Notes: generated from the sequence alone by a model not told the origin. Positions 7,608-13,960 are shown, counted from the first letter of the stretch. The stretch is DNA of 13,960 nt from JACPRB01 sp964468745 (GCA_964468745.1 CAYXVY010000291.1:1-13960), one strand, 5' to 3'. Numbers and translations are program-made.

Positions 7608-8756
7608 CTACGGCGCCGCGCCCGAATCGTCCGCGAGATTGGCAACGAAGTCGCGCAGCAGCCAGCGCGTCGGGACGAGGCGAACGTAGAGATTGCGCAG
7701 CCCGCACAGGAGCGGGCTGGACATCTGTCCCATTCGAGCCATCTTGCGCGAAGCGTGCACCACGCGCGCCGTGCGCGGCATCCGGAGGGTCTCGTATCGC
7801 CGTAGCGCGGCGACCGCATCGGGCGCACCCTTGAGACAGCGCGCGAGAACGACGGCGTCTTCGATGGCCATGCACGCCCCCTGACCCAGATCGGGCGTCG
7901 ACGGATGTGCGGCGTCCCCCAGCAGCGTGACGGGACCCGTTCCCCACGTCCCGACCGGATCGCGGTCGACGATGTCGTACCGGATGATCGCGCTCGCGGG
8001 CGTAGCGGCAATCAGGGCGGGAATCGGCTGATGCCACGCTGAGAACAGCGCGGTGAGGTGGGGCAGCGGGTCGTCATCTTTCCCGCCGGCCGCGCTGTTC
8101 GCCTTGGCGAACCAGTAGGTCCGTTCGCCGTCCAGTGCGACGATGCCGAATCGCGCGCCGGCCCCCCACGCCTCGAGCGCGTGCCCCACGGGCACGTCGG
8201 AACCCGGGAACTGCGTGATCGCACGCCAGCTTGTGTATCCCCTGTATTCCGGCTCCGCCGGTCCGAGCACTTGATCGCGAATCGCCGAGTGCAGCCCGTC
8301 CGCCCCCACGAGGACGTCCCCGATCTCGACGACGCCGTCCGCCAGCTTTGCGGCGATGCGACCGTCGCGCATTTCGAATCCCGTGCACGGCGCCCCGAGC
8401 CCAAGAACGCCGGACGGCACAGCGCGCTCGAGAATCGCGAGCAGCTTGGAGCGGTCGATGCAGACCGTCGGAGCGCCCAACGTGCGTGCAATCTCTTCGA
8501 GAGGCGTGCGCACGAGCACGGCGCCTTTCGATGTGCGCACCTCGGCATGCGTGACAATCGTACCGGCGAGCCGGATCTCGGCGGCGAGGCCGAGTTTTTC
8601 GGCCGCCTTGATCGCGTTCGTCCAGAGCGTCAGCGCCGTGCCCCCCTCCCGCATCTGGCGCGCACGCTCGAACACGCGAACGTCGAGCCCGGCGCGCCGC
8701 AGCCCGATCGCCGCCGCGAGACCGCCGACGCCCGCACCGATGATGATGACCTTCAT
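7608..8756 (-). CDS. Class A FAD-dependent monooxygenase
   Basis: A 382-residue flavoprotein hydroxylase of the UbiH/PHBH fold. It should use NAD(P)H and O2 to hydroxylate or epoxidise a small organic substrate. Residues 1-30 form the FAD Rossmann unit with G7-x-G9-x-x-G12 and acidic E30 at the end of strand 2. The DG motif is at D153-G154 (VGADGLHSAIRD) and the second FAD motif at G280-D281 (LLGDAAHPSTPDLGQG), both intact. The length and C-terminal helices resemble the HpxO/zeaxanthin-epoxidase-like branch, but I cannot assign a substrate. The start at 8756 overlaps the cyclase stop by ATGA, so it is translated with the cyclase. The ribosome site is weak (GGAAAG), consistent with coupling. 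No signal peptide, so it is cytoplasmic. Confidence 0.88.
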   Translation of the reverse strand: MKVIIIGAGVGGLAAAIGLRRAGLDVRVFERARQMREGGTALTLWTNAIKAAEKLGLAAEIRLAGTIVTHAEVRTSKGAVLVRTPLEEIARTLGAPTVCIDRSKLLAILERAVPSGVLGLGAPCTGFEMRDGRIAAKLADGVVEIGDVLVGADGLHSAIRDQVLGPAEPEYRGYTSWRAITQFPGSDVPVGHALEAWGAGARFGIVALDGERTYWFAKANSAAGGKDDDPLPHLTALFSAWHQPIPALIAATPASAIIRYDIVDRDPVGTWGTGPVTLLGDAAHPSTPDLGQGACMAIEDAVVLARCLKGAPDAVAALRRYETLRMPRTARVVHASRKMARMGQMSSPLLCGLRNLYVRLVPTRWLLRDFVANLADDSGAAP

Positions 8757-9997
8757 GCTTTCCGCTGCGGAACGAAGGTGACGATCGGCTCCGCCTTGCC
8801 CTTCACCGGCACCGGCACGAGCGGCTTCCACACGAAGCTGTCGCCTGCCGCATCGCGTGTCGATTGCGTGACGAGCATCGGCACCCCGTGCTCCTTCGTC
8901 AGCGATTCGATCCGCGACGCCAGGTTCACGGCATCCCCGATCACCGTGTACTCGCGCCGGCGCACGGGACCCACGTCGCCGACCGTGGCCTTGCCCGTGT
9001 GAATCCCGATGCCCAGCCGCAGAGCCGGCTCGCCTCGCGAGACGCGCGTCGCGTTCAGCGTCTCCAGGGCGTCGAGCATGTCCAGGCCCGTTTCGACCGC
9101 CTGAAACGCATGGTCGTCGCGGGCGAACGGCGCGCCGAAGTAGGCCAGAATCCCGTCGCCGATGAATTTGTCGAGCGTGCCGCCCCGCTTGAAGATGACG
9201 TCCACCATGATTCCGAAGTACTCGTTCAGCAGATCGACGACCTTCGAGCTCTCCATCGTGCCGGCCATCGCCGTGAAGCCCCGAATGTCGGCGAAGAGGA
9301 TGGAGATCTCGCGCGTCTCCGCGTGGACGCTCGGAGCGCCCAGTTCGGCGATGCGGGCCGCGACGGCGGGGGAGAAGTAGCGGCCGAGGCGCGCGCGCAC
9401 GGCCTGCTCCCGGGCCACATTGTTCACCAGCCTTCGGAGCCGGTTGACGGAAACGACCGCCACCGCCGTGATGCCGACGAGAACGAGCACTCGTCCGATC
9501 GCCCAGTCCGCACGGAAGAGGCCGGTTCGGAATTGCAGGGCGATCTGCAACGGCACGCACATGCACGCCGTGGCCAGCACGTTTCGGACGTCCAGCGTCA
9601 GGAGCGCCAGCATGATGACCATCCCGAAGACGGCCGTCATGAAGGCGACGGTGCCCTGCGGGTTCGTGGCGTGCGGGAGAGTGGCGAAGCCGACAACGAA
9701 CACCATCGGCGCGTCGATTAGAGCCACGGAAATGTGCGCGTAGCGACGCGCCCGGACGCTGAACCGGCCGAGCACGGCGATCGAGAGCGCGAGAATCCAG
9801 TAGGCGCCCAGCGGGAGCAGCTCCACCGTCCATTCCCGGCGCCCGAGGAAGTAACCCGTGGTCGCCGCAAGTCCCAGCCATCCGCCGACGGCCGCGGCCC
9901 GAATGATGGCAAGCCAGTGACCGACCAGTTGCCGCTCCGCCGCCAGCGAATGGTCGAAGGAGGACTGGATCTCGGAGCGTAGGAAAGTCTCGCCCAC
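8753..9997 (-). CDS. Membrane class III adenylate/guanylate cyclase
   Basis: A 414-residue protein that should make cyclic AMP (or cGMP) from the nucleoside triphosphate. Residues about 28-205 contain five or six hydrophobic segments. A helical linker (about 205-225) carries the RLGRYFSPAVA motif typical of bacterial class III cyclases. The catalytic domain runs from about 228 to 414. Metal-binding D237 (FADIRGFT) and D281 (FIGDGILAYFG) are present, as are base-selecting K277 and D355 (VIGDAVN), and transition-state N358 and R362. The K/D pair favours adenylate cyclase. The start is GTG at 9997; an in-frame TAG lies just upstream, so it cannot begin earlier. There is no HAMP, CHASE or other sensor. 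The gene overlaps the FAD monooxygenase by ATGA. Confidence 0.92.
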   Translation of the reverse strand: MGETFLRSEIQSSFDHSLAAERQLVGHWLAIIRAAAVGGWLGLAATTGYFLGRREWTVELLPLGAYWILALSIAVLGRFSVRARRYAHISVALIDAPMVFVVGFATLPHATNPQGTVAFMTAVFGMVIMLALLTLDVRNVLATACMCVPLQIALQFRTGLFRADWAIGRVLVLVGITAVAVVSVNRLRRLVNNVAREQAVRARLGRYFSPAVAARIAELGAPSVHAETREISILFADIRGFTAMAGTMESSKVVDLLNEYFGIMVDVIFKRGGTLDKFIGDGILAYFGAPFARDDHAFQAVETGLDMLDALETLNATRVSRGEPALRLGIGIHTGKATVGDVGPVRRREYTVIGDAVNLASRIESLTKEHGVPMLVTQSTRDAAGDSFVWKPLVPVPVKGKAEPIVTFVPQRKA

Positions 9998-10070
9998 CGC
10001 GTCAGTCTACATCTCGCGCAGCAGGATGCCGATGGTGCAGCCGCCCGTCCGTCGACGCACAGTCGTCAGA

Positions 10071-10853
10071 TCACTTCACCTCGAACAATTCGACCTCAAA
10101 GACGAGCGTCGAATTGGCCGGGATCGAGCCGTTCGGCTGGCTGCCGTAGCCAAGCTCCGGCGGAATCGTGATCTTGCGCTTCCCACCGACCTTCATGCCG
10201 GCGATCCCCTCGATCCATCCGGCGATGAGCCTCCGCTTCGAGAGCTCCGTCGTGAATTTCTGGCCGCGATCGACGGAGCTGTCGAACTTCGTCCCATCGA
10301 TAAGCCAGCCGGTGTAGTGCACCGTGATGCGGCTGCCTTCGCGAGCCTCGTCACCGGAGCCGACGACGAGATCTTCGAACTTCACGCGTGGCTTCTCCGG
10401 CACCGGGGGGCGCAGCACGAAATCCTTGCCGTGCTTTTCGTCGTTCTCCACGCGGGCGAAGAGCGCGCCGTCCTTCTGCTTGCGATAGATGATCCGCTTG
10501 GGAAAGTCGTGCTTGAGGTTCTCGAAGACGGCCTCTTCGGCCGCGGATGTCGTTTGCGTGAAGGGGACCGCCTCCTGTCCCTCGACCGTCACCCACAGGA
10601 CGACGCCGTCCTTGGAATCGACGAGCTTGAGGAACTCCACGAGGGTCGTCTTGCCGTCTGAAACATGGCGTCCCATCCCGACCATCGTCCCACCCGCGGG
10701 CTTGGTCCAGTGCTCTTCGAAGACGCCTCCGTCGAGCGGTCCGCTCCAGGAGCCCGCCATCCACGCAAGTGCCTCGACTTTCGGTTTCGGCGCGTCCTGC
10801 GCAACGACGGTGCCGGTGACAAGGACGACGGCGGCGGCAACAAGCGTTCTCAT
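10071..10853 (-). CDS. Secreted DUF6265-FKBP peptidyl-prolyl isomerase fusion
   Basis: A 260-residue exported protein of two domains. Residues 1-18 are a Sec signal peptide (cleavage likely after A18). Residues about 28-140 resemble DUF6265, a lipocalin-like beta domain (LAWMAGSW at the start, ENLKHDFPKRIIY late). Residues 157-260 are a complete FKBP domain. The positions matching the FKBP12 pocket are kept: Y180, F190, D191, R196, F200, I210, W213, Y236 and F252, so cis-trans prolyl isomerase activity is expected. I chose the ATG at 10851-10853 because GGGAGAG lies seven bases upstream and a signal peptide follows; a further in-frame ATG at 10910 would bury it. Divergent from the Cys/His-rich lipoprotein across 148 bases. 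The two-domain fusion is unusual; the partner domain's ligand is unknown. Confidence 0.9.
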   Translation of the reverse strand: MRTLVAAAVVLVTGTVVAQDAPKPKVEALAWMAGSWSGPLDGGVFEEHWTKPAGGTMVGMGRHVSDGKTTLVEFLKLVDSKDGVVLWVTVEGQEAVPFTQTTSAAEEAVFENLKHDFPKRIIYRKQKDGALFARVENDEKHGKDFVLRPPVPEKPRVKFEDLVVGSGDEAREGSRITVHYTGWLIDGTKFDSSVDRGQKFTTELSKRRLIAGWIEGIAGMKVGGKRKITIPPELGYGSQPNGSIPANSTLVFEVELFEVK

Positions 10854-10860
10854 GGTTGAT

Positions 10861-10867
10861 CTCTCCC
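10861..10867 (-). promoter_or_regulatory. Ribosome binding site deciding the FKBP fusion start
   Basis: On the minus strand, GGGAGAG ends seven bases before the ATG at 10853, favouring that start over the in-frame ATG at 10910. Confidence 0.65.
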
Positions 10868-10976
10868 TGTTCCTGATTAGCACGACGGAATGCGGCCTTG
10901 AGAGTAGCAAATCCCGCCGGCCTGTCCCGCGTGGCGCGAAAATTCGAACTTGTCGTCGATCCGGTCGCTCACATTC

Positions 10977-10991
10977 CTGTCTGGAAGACAG
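10977..10991. repeat. Perfect inverted repeat abutting the lipoprotein ribosome site
   Basis: CTGTCT and AGACAG flank GGA, a perfect six-base inverted repeat. Its last base is the first base of the GAGGTGAG ribosome site (10991-10998) of the Cys/His-rich lipoprotein. It could be a small 5' leader hairpin or an operator half-site pair. It is short enough to be chance. Confidence 0.3.
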
Positions 10992-11001
10992 AGGTGAGAA
11001 G

Positions 11002-11403
11002 ATGAAAACCGTCGCGATGCTCGTGATCCTGCCCGCGGCCCTGATCGCTTTGCAGGGATGCGTCTGCTACGACCCGTGCGATCCGCCGCCGGCCGTCGTC
11101 TATCGTCAGGCCCACGTCCACGGCGACGGGTGCGGTCACCACTTCTACCACAACACCTGGTATGCCCATCCGCATCGGCATGACTGCGGCACGTGCAACG
11201 TGCAAGTGCACGTCCATGGCGACGGGTGCGGCCACCACTTCTATCACAACTCGTGGTACGCCCAACCGCACGCACACAACTGCGGCTCCTGTGCCCCCAA
11301 GGTTCACGTCCACGTCCACGGGAGCGGCTGCGGCCACCACTTCTGGCACGGCGTCTGGAGCGTGAGCGTCCATCCGCGGCATTGCCGCTGCAGCGGACAC
11401 TAA
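11002..11403 (+). CDS. Cys/His-rich three-repeat lipoprotein (putative metal binder)
   Basis: A 133-residue protein with a lipoprotein signal peptide: hydrophobic residues 5-17, then L17-Q-G-C20, so lipidation at C20 is likely (Q at -2 is not ideal). The mature part has 24 His and 12 Cys in about 114 residues. Three repeats begin near residues 38, 70 and 104, each reading HVHGxGCGHHF then Y/W-H-x-x-W. The first two continue with a P-H-x-H-x-C-G-x-C ending; the third ends P-R-H-C-R-C. This density and spacing argue for binding of Zn, Ni, Cu or Co on the cell envelope; that is inference. The start has a clear GAGGTGAG ribosome site (10991-10998). I do not recognise a named family. Codon use is high GC like its neighbours. 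Confidence 0.85.
   Translation: MKTVAMLVILPAALIALQGCVCYDPCDPPPAVVYRQAHVHGDGCGHHFYHNTWYAHPHRHDCGTCNVQVHVHGDGCGHHFYHNSWYAQPHAHNCGSCAPKVHVHVHGSGCGHHFWHGVWSVSVHPRHCRCSGH
11113..11391 (+). repeat. Three coding tandem repeats in the lipoprotein gene
   Basis: Units begin at 11113, 11209 and 11311. The first two are 96 bases apart and share long runs of DNA identity, for example GGCGACGGGTGCGG. The third starts 102 bases later and is more diverged. This is intragenic duplication: the first two copies look recent or kept alike, while the third has lost the PHxHxCGxC tail. Confidence 0.8.
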
Positions 11404-11417
11404 GCACTGCCAAAGTC

Positions 11418-11433
11418 TGATCGGAACCGATCA
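11418..11433. repeat. Near-palindrome after the lipoprotein gene
   Basis: TGATCGG-AA-CCGATCA is a perfect seven-base inverted repeat around AA, starting 14 bases after the lipoprotein stop. No T-run follows, so it is not a standard intrinsic terminator. It could be a transcript-end stem or a dimeric protein site. Confidence 0.45.
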
Positions 11434-11501
11434 CCGCCGCGGGCGCAGGGTGGGACTCGGAGAGTTCGCAGACCCTTCCTCAGGGAGCACGTCTGCGGTC
11501 T

Positions 11502-11534
11502 CGCCGCGCGGTCTTCTGCGCTCTCGGCGTTTTT
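11502..11534 (+). terminator. Weak candidate terminator of the lipoprotein gene
   Basis: CGCCG (11502-11506) can pair with CGGCG (11525-11529), directly followed by five T residues (11530-11534). The stem is short and the loop is 18 bases, so this is weak. It lies in the 140-base convergent gap between the lipoprotein and kinase stops. Confidence 0.25.
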
Positions 11535-11543
11535 GGGCGGGGA

Positions 11544-12704
11544 CTAACGCGGTCTCCTGAGTCGCCGCCCGCCGCGGAGAATCCGCGACCTCCGGAGCTT
11601 CCCCGGGCCGCCGTCGGGGCCTTCGCCCGGCGGTTGGAATCCGCTCGGCATACCGCCGCCGACGACCGCCTCGAGGTCACGCACGAGCTCGACGGGGGTC
11701 TGATACCGGTTCGCCCGGTCCTTTTGCATCATCTTCACGATGATGTAGTCCACCGCCGGTGACACCAGCGGGTTGCGCTGCCGGGGCGGCGTCAGATTTT
11801 CGCTGAGGTGCTTCGAGATCACGACGGCCGACGTTTCGCCGACGAACGGGACGTCCCCCACGACCACGTGGTAGAAGCTCGCGCCGAGAGAGTAGATGTC
11901 GCTGCGCGTATCCACGTTCGGTTCGCCGCGCGCCTGCTCGGGCGAGATGTAGTAGGGCGTCCCCATCGTCGCGCCCGGCCGCGTCCCGCTCGACGCGTCC
12001 TTGCTCTGGGTCGTCTCCTCGCTCGCCACCTTGGCGAGGCCGAGGTCGCACAGCTTCGCGATGCCGTCGCGCGTGCGCATCACGTTGTCCGGCTTGATGT
12101 CGCGGTGGATGATGCCGTTCTGGTACGCGTGGCTCAGGGCGCGGGCGATCTGGATCACGATGTCGAGCGCGCGCTTCTCATCGAGGGCGCCGCCGCGCTT
12201 GAGCAGCTCGCCAACCGTGGGGCCGTCGATGTACTCCATCGCGAAGTAGTGGACGCCGTTCGATTCGCCGACGTCGATCCCCTGGATGATGTTCGGGTGG
12301 TTGAGGCGGGCGACTGCGCGCGCCTCGCGGAGGAACCGGTCGCGGAACGTGTCGTTCGCGGCGTACTTCGGCGCGAGGACCTTGATGGCGACGATGCGGT
12401 CCATCGAGATCTGGAGCGCCTTGTAGATCGAGCCCATCGTCCCCTGGCCGATCTTCGAGAGGATCTTGTAGCCGACGATGGCGGTGTGCCCGCCCTTCAG
12501 CCCCTGGACCTTGAAGATCTCCTTCGTCTGCGCGTCGGTGATGTACCCCTTGGCGATGAGGATCTCGCCGAGCTTTTTCGGCGCGACGCCCAGCTCCTTC
12601 ATCTTCTCCTGGAGCTTGAGGCACTCGTCCACGCGCTCGAGGGTGGTGAAGCCCAGTTTTATGGCGAGGGCGCCAAAGTGGAGATTTTCACGATCGTCGA
12701 CCAT
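11544..12704 (-). CDS. Hanks-type Ser/Thr protein kinase with N-terminal helical module and Arg-rich tail
   Basis: A 386-residue eukaryotic-like kinase. Residues 1-68 form a helical module (FGALAIKLGF, then LGEILIAKGYIT) common on planctomycete kinases and loosely like the MshEN/GspE N-domain. The kinase domain spans about 79-348: glycine loop GQGTMG (86-91), ATP-binding K108 in VAIKVL, helix-C E127, catalytic loop H200-R-D202-x-K-P-x-N207 and metal D220 in a DLG variant of DFG. A Ser/Thr-rich activation loop runs to GTPYYISPE (248-256). All catalytic residues are present, so it should be active. After about 355 a Pro/Gly linker ends in a strongly basic tail (370-386). It has no transmembrane helix or extracellular sensor, so it is cytoplasmic. 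The ATG lies only ten bases from the promoter -10 and lacks a ribosome site. Confidence 0.93.
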   Translation of the reverse strand: MVDDRENLHFGALAIKLGFTTLERVDECLKLQEKMKELGVAPKKLGEILIAKGYITDAQTKEIFKVQGLKGGHTAIVGYKILSKIGQGTMGSIYKALQISMDRIVAIKVLAPKYAANDTFRDRFLREARAVARLNHPNIIQGIDVGESNGVHYFAMEYIDGPTVGELLKRGGALDEKRALDIVIQIARALSHAYQNGIIHRDIKPDNVMRTRDGIAKLCDLGLAKVASEETTQSKDASSGTRPGATMGTPYYISPEQARGEPNVDTRSDIYSLGASFYHVVVGDVPFVGETSAVVISKHLSENLTPPRQRNPLVSPAVDYIIVKMMQKDRANRYQTPVELVRDLEAVVGGGMPSGFQPPGEGPDGGPGKLRRSRILRGGRRLRRPR

Positions 12705-12714
12705 CTCTGGACGA

Positions 12715-12744
12715 ATTGTACGCGGCTCGCGAAGGGACGGTCAA
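12715..12744 (-). promoter_or_regulatory. Sigma70-like promoter of the kinase gene, predicted leaderless
   Basis: On the minus strand, TTGACC (12744-12739) and TACAAT (12720-12715) are separated by 18 bases; each matches five of six consensus bases. Ten bases separate the -10 from the ATG, so a transcript starting about seven bases downstream would have a leader of only about four bases. The lack of a ribosome site fits leaderless translation. Confidence 0.6.
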
Positions 12745-12821
12745 GGCGCGCGGCGAAACGCGAACCCTTTCGCGGCTGCCCTGTTCAAGGACTGATGCAC
12801 CGACTGCGGTAAACCACACAG

Positions 12822-12854
12822 AATCCCGATCCCGATCCCAATCCCGATCCGATT
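12822..12854. repeat. Short imperfect hexamer tandem repeat
   Basis: About five copies of a six-base unit (AATCCC/GATCCC, the fifth reading GATCCG) lie in the 265-base gap between the kinase and leuS starts. No protein can be supported here: on the minus strand the repeat gives an Ile-Gly string in a short open frame with no ribosome site. Confidence 0.7.
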
Positions 12855-12931
12855 CGCCCGCATCATGGTTGCTTCCTCGCGGACGAATCGCCCTGAGGGA
12901 GCGGCAGCGAGTCGAAGGGCTCCCCGTGTCG

Positions 12932-12959
12932 TTGATTCCCTTTCATTCATCTGTTAGCT
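12932..12959 (+). promoter_or_regulatory. Weak candidate promoter for leuS
   Basis: TTGATT (12932-12937) and TTAGCT (12954-12959) are separated by 16 bases, with ten bases from the second box to the ATG at 12970. The -35 is fair and the -10 poor. No ribosome site is seen before the ATG, so a near-leaderless start would again be needed. Confidence 0.22.
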
Positions 12960-12969
12960 TTCGACACCC

Positions 12970-13960
12970 ATGACGGACTACGACTTCAAGGCGCTTGAGG
13001 CGAAGTGGCAGCAGCGCTGGGCCGACCAGCGGCTCTACGCAACCGCCTCGAATCCCAAAAAGAAGTATTACATTCTCGAAATGTTCGCCTACCCGTCGGG
13101 CGACATCCACATGGGGCACTTCCGCAACTACGGCGTCGGCGACGTCGTGGCTCGCTTCAAGATGATGCAGGGATTCGACGTGCTCCATCCGTTCGGGTGG
13201 GACGCGTTCGGGCAGCCCGCCGAGGGAGCCGCGATCAAGCGCAAGATCCAGCCGCGCGAGTGGACGATCAACAACATCGAGACCGGCAACGCGACCCTCA
13301 AGCGGATGGCGATGTCGTACGACTGGGACCGCGAATTCCGTACGTGCGAACCGGACTATTACAAGTGGACGCAGTGGATCTTCCTCCAGCTCCACGCGAA
13401 GGGGCTCGCGTATCGCGGCCCGTCGTGGGTCAACTGGTGCGAGACCGACCAGTGGGCACTCACGAATGAGCAGGCCGAGGGCGGCATCTGCTGGCGCTGC
13501 AAGAACCCCGTTACGAAGAAGGAGCTCCCGGGCTCGTGGTTCTTCCGCACCAGCCAGTATGCGGGGCGGCTCCTCGACGATCTCAAGAAGCTCGAGAAGG
13601 GCTGGCCCGAGCTGGTACTCACGACGCAGCGCAACTGGATCGGTCGCAGCGAGGGGGCGGAGATCGACTTCGGCCTCGATGGCACAAACGAGAAGATCAA
13701 GGTCTTCACGACCCGCCCCGACACGATCTATGGCGTGACGTTCATGGCGGTCTCGCCGGAGAGTCCGCTCGCGCGCTCGCTCCCGACCGATCCCGCGCGC
13801 AAGGCGGAGGTCGAGGCGTACATCAGGAAGGCGCTCGTGCGAGACGAGGCGCAGCGCGAGAAGGAGAAGGACGGCGTCTTCACCGGGCGGTGCGCGATCA
13901 ATCCGTTCAACGGCGAGAAGGCGCAGCTCTGGGTCGCGGACTATGTGCTCGGCGGGTACG
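12970..13960 (+). CDS. leuS: Leucyl-tRNA synthetase, N-terminal part (runs off the window)
   Basis: The first 330 residues of a class I synthetase that charges tRNA-Leu. The Rossmann catalytic core opens with YPSGDIHMGH, carrying the HIGH-type motif at H47-M-G-H50. The LeuRS-specific block GWDAFGQPAEGAA is at about 77-89; Q82 replaces the leucine found in E. coli (FGLPAE). The zinc domain carries C157 and C174-W-R-C177. The stretch QRNWIGRSEG leads into the CP1 editing domain, whose T247-T-R-P-D-T252 and T257 are present. The rest of editing, the KMSKS loop and the anticodon domain lie beyond the window. The ATG at 12970 fits family N-termini; it lacks an obvious ribosome site. It is transcribed divergently from the kinase and the call is firm. 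Confidence 0.97.
   Translation, partial: MTDYDFKALEAKWQQRWADQRLYATASNPKKKYYILEMFAYPSGDIHMGHFRNYGVGDVVARFKMMQGFDVLHPFGWDAFGQPAEGAAIKRKIQPREWTINNIETGNATLKRMAMSYDWDREFRTCEPDYYKWTQWIFLQLHAKGLAYRGPSWVNWCETDQWALTNEQAEGGICWRCKNPVTKKELPGSWFFRTSQYAGRLLDDLKKLEKGWPELVLTTQRNWIGRSEGAEIDFGLDGTNEKIKVFTTRPDTIYGVTFMAVSPESPLARSLPTDPARKAEVEAYIRKALVRDEAQREKEKDGVFTGRCAINPFNGEKAQLWVADYVLGGY

Noticed and set aside
7501..8037. Upstream extension of the DUF2157 reading frame to 520 residues
   Set aside because: The extra residues overlap the FAD monooxygenase gene and look like shadow sequence; DUF2157 family proteins begin near the ATG at 7500.
7608..9608. Extension of the FAD monooxygenase frame far upstream (757 residues)
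   Set aside because: The extra part is antisense-like Arg/Gly-rich text inside the cyclase gene. The Rossmann start MKVIIIGAG at 8756 and the ATGA overlap fix the true start.
9998..10070. Promoter for the cyclase with TAGACT close to the GTG start
   Set aside because: The -10-like box lies only six bases from the GTG and no -35 is seen at 16-18 bases, so support is too thin.
12741..12950. Minus-strand short frame with an Ile-Gly string
   Set aside because: It is produced by the hexamer repeat; no ribosome site and no family resemblance.
1..13960. CRISPR arrays, tRNA or rRNA genes, insertion sequences, phage genes
   Set aside because: No spaced direct repeats, cloverleaf-like sequence, rRNA-like sequence, transposase or terminal inverted repeats were seen.

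Overview
The window is high-GC bacterial DNA, densely packed with genes, with several ATGA stop/start overlaps. It carries no tRNA, rRNA, CRISPR array or transposase that I can see. An Hanks-type Ser/Thr kinase and a large membrane HExxH protein share a similar N-terminal module. Together with the RskA-type sigma/anti-sigma pair and the many lineage-specific exported proteins, this suggests Planctomycetota or a neighbouring phylum (inference, not proven). The right end carries leuS, an ordinary chromosomal housekeeping gene, so this looks like chromosome rather than plasmid or phage.

Left block, plus strand (1-4922): the last residues of an ECF sigma factor run by an ATGA overlap into a membrane anti-sigma factor (zinc-binding ZAS motif, one transmembrane helix, long coiled coil, RskA domain). 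After 107 bases comes an 1130-residue single-pass membrane protein with TPR-like segments, a LamG/DUF1080-like beta domain and a C-terminal HExxH...NEG metallopeptidase domain. It overlaps (ATGA) a small exported heavy-metal-associated (HMA, CxxC) protein. The last two are probably made together and both face the periplasm.

Middle block, minus strand (9997-4960): a membrane class III adenylate/guanylate cyclase overlaps (ATGA) a class A FAD monooxygenase. After a 107-base gap comes the recognised but functionally obscure membrane trio DUF2157, DUF4401 and GDYXXLXY protein, each overlapping the next. This block converges on the HMA gene, with only 37 bases between stops.

Right block (10071-13960): a secreted DUF6265-FKBP fusion (minus) is divergent from a small Cys/His-rich lipoprotein made of three HVHGxGCGHHF repeats (plus). 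Then comes a Ser/Thr kinase (minus) with a good sigma70-like promoter so close to its ATG that the mRNA should be leaderless. A short intergenic stretch with a GATCCC-type hexamer repeat follows, then the first 330 codons of leuS (plus).

The least explained items are the Cys/His repeat lipoprotein, the metallopeptidase-HMA pair, the N-terminal module shared by the kinase and the metallopeptidase, and the DUF6265-FKBP fusion.
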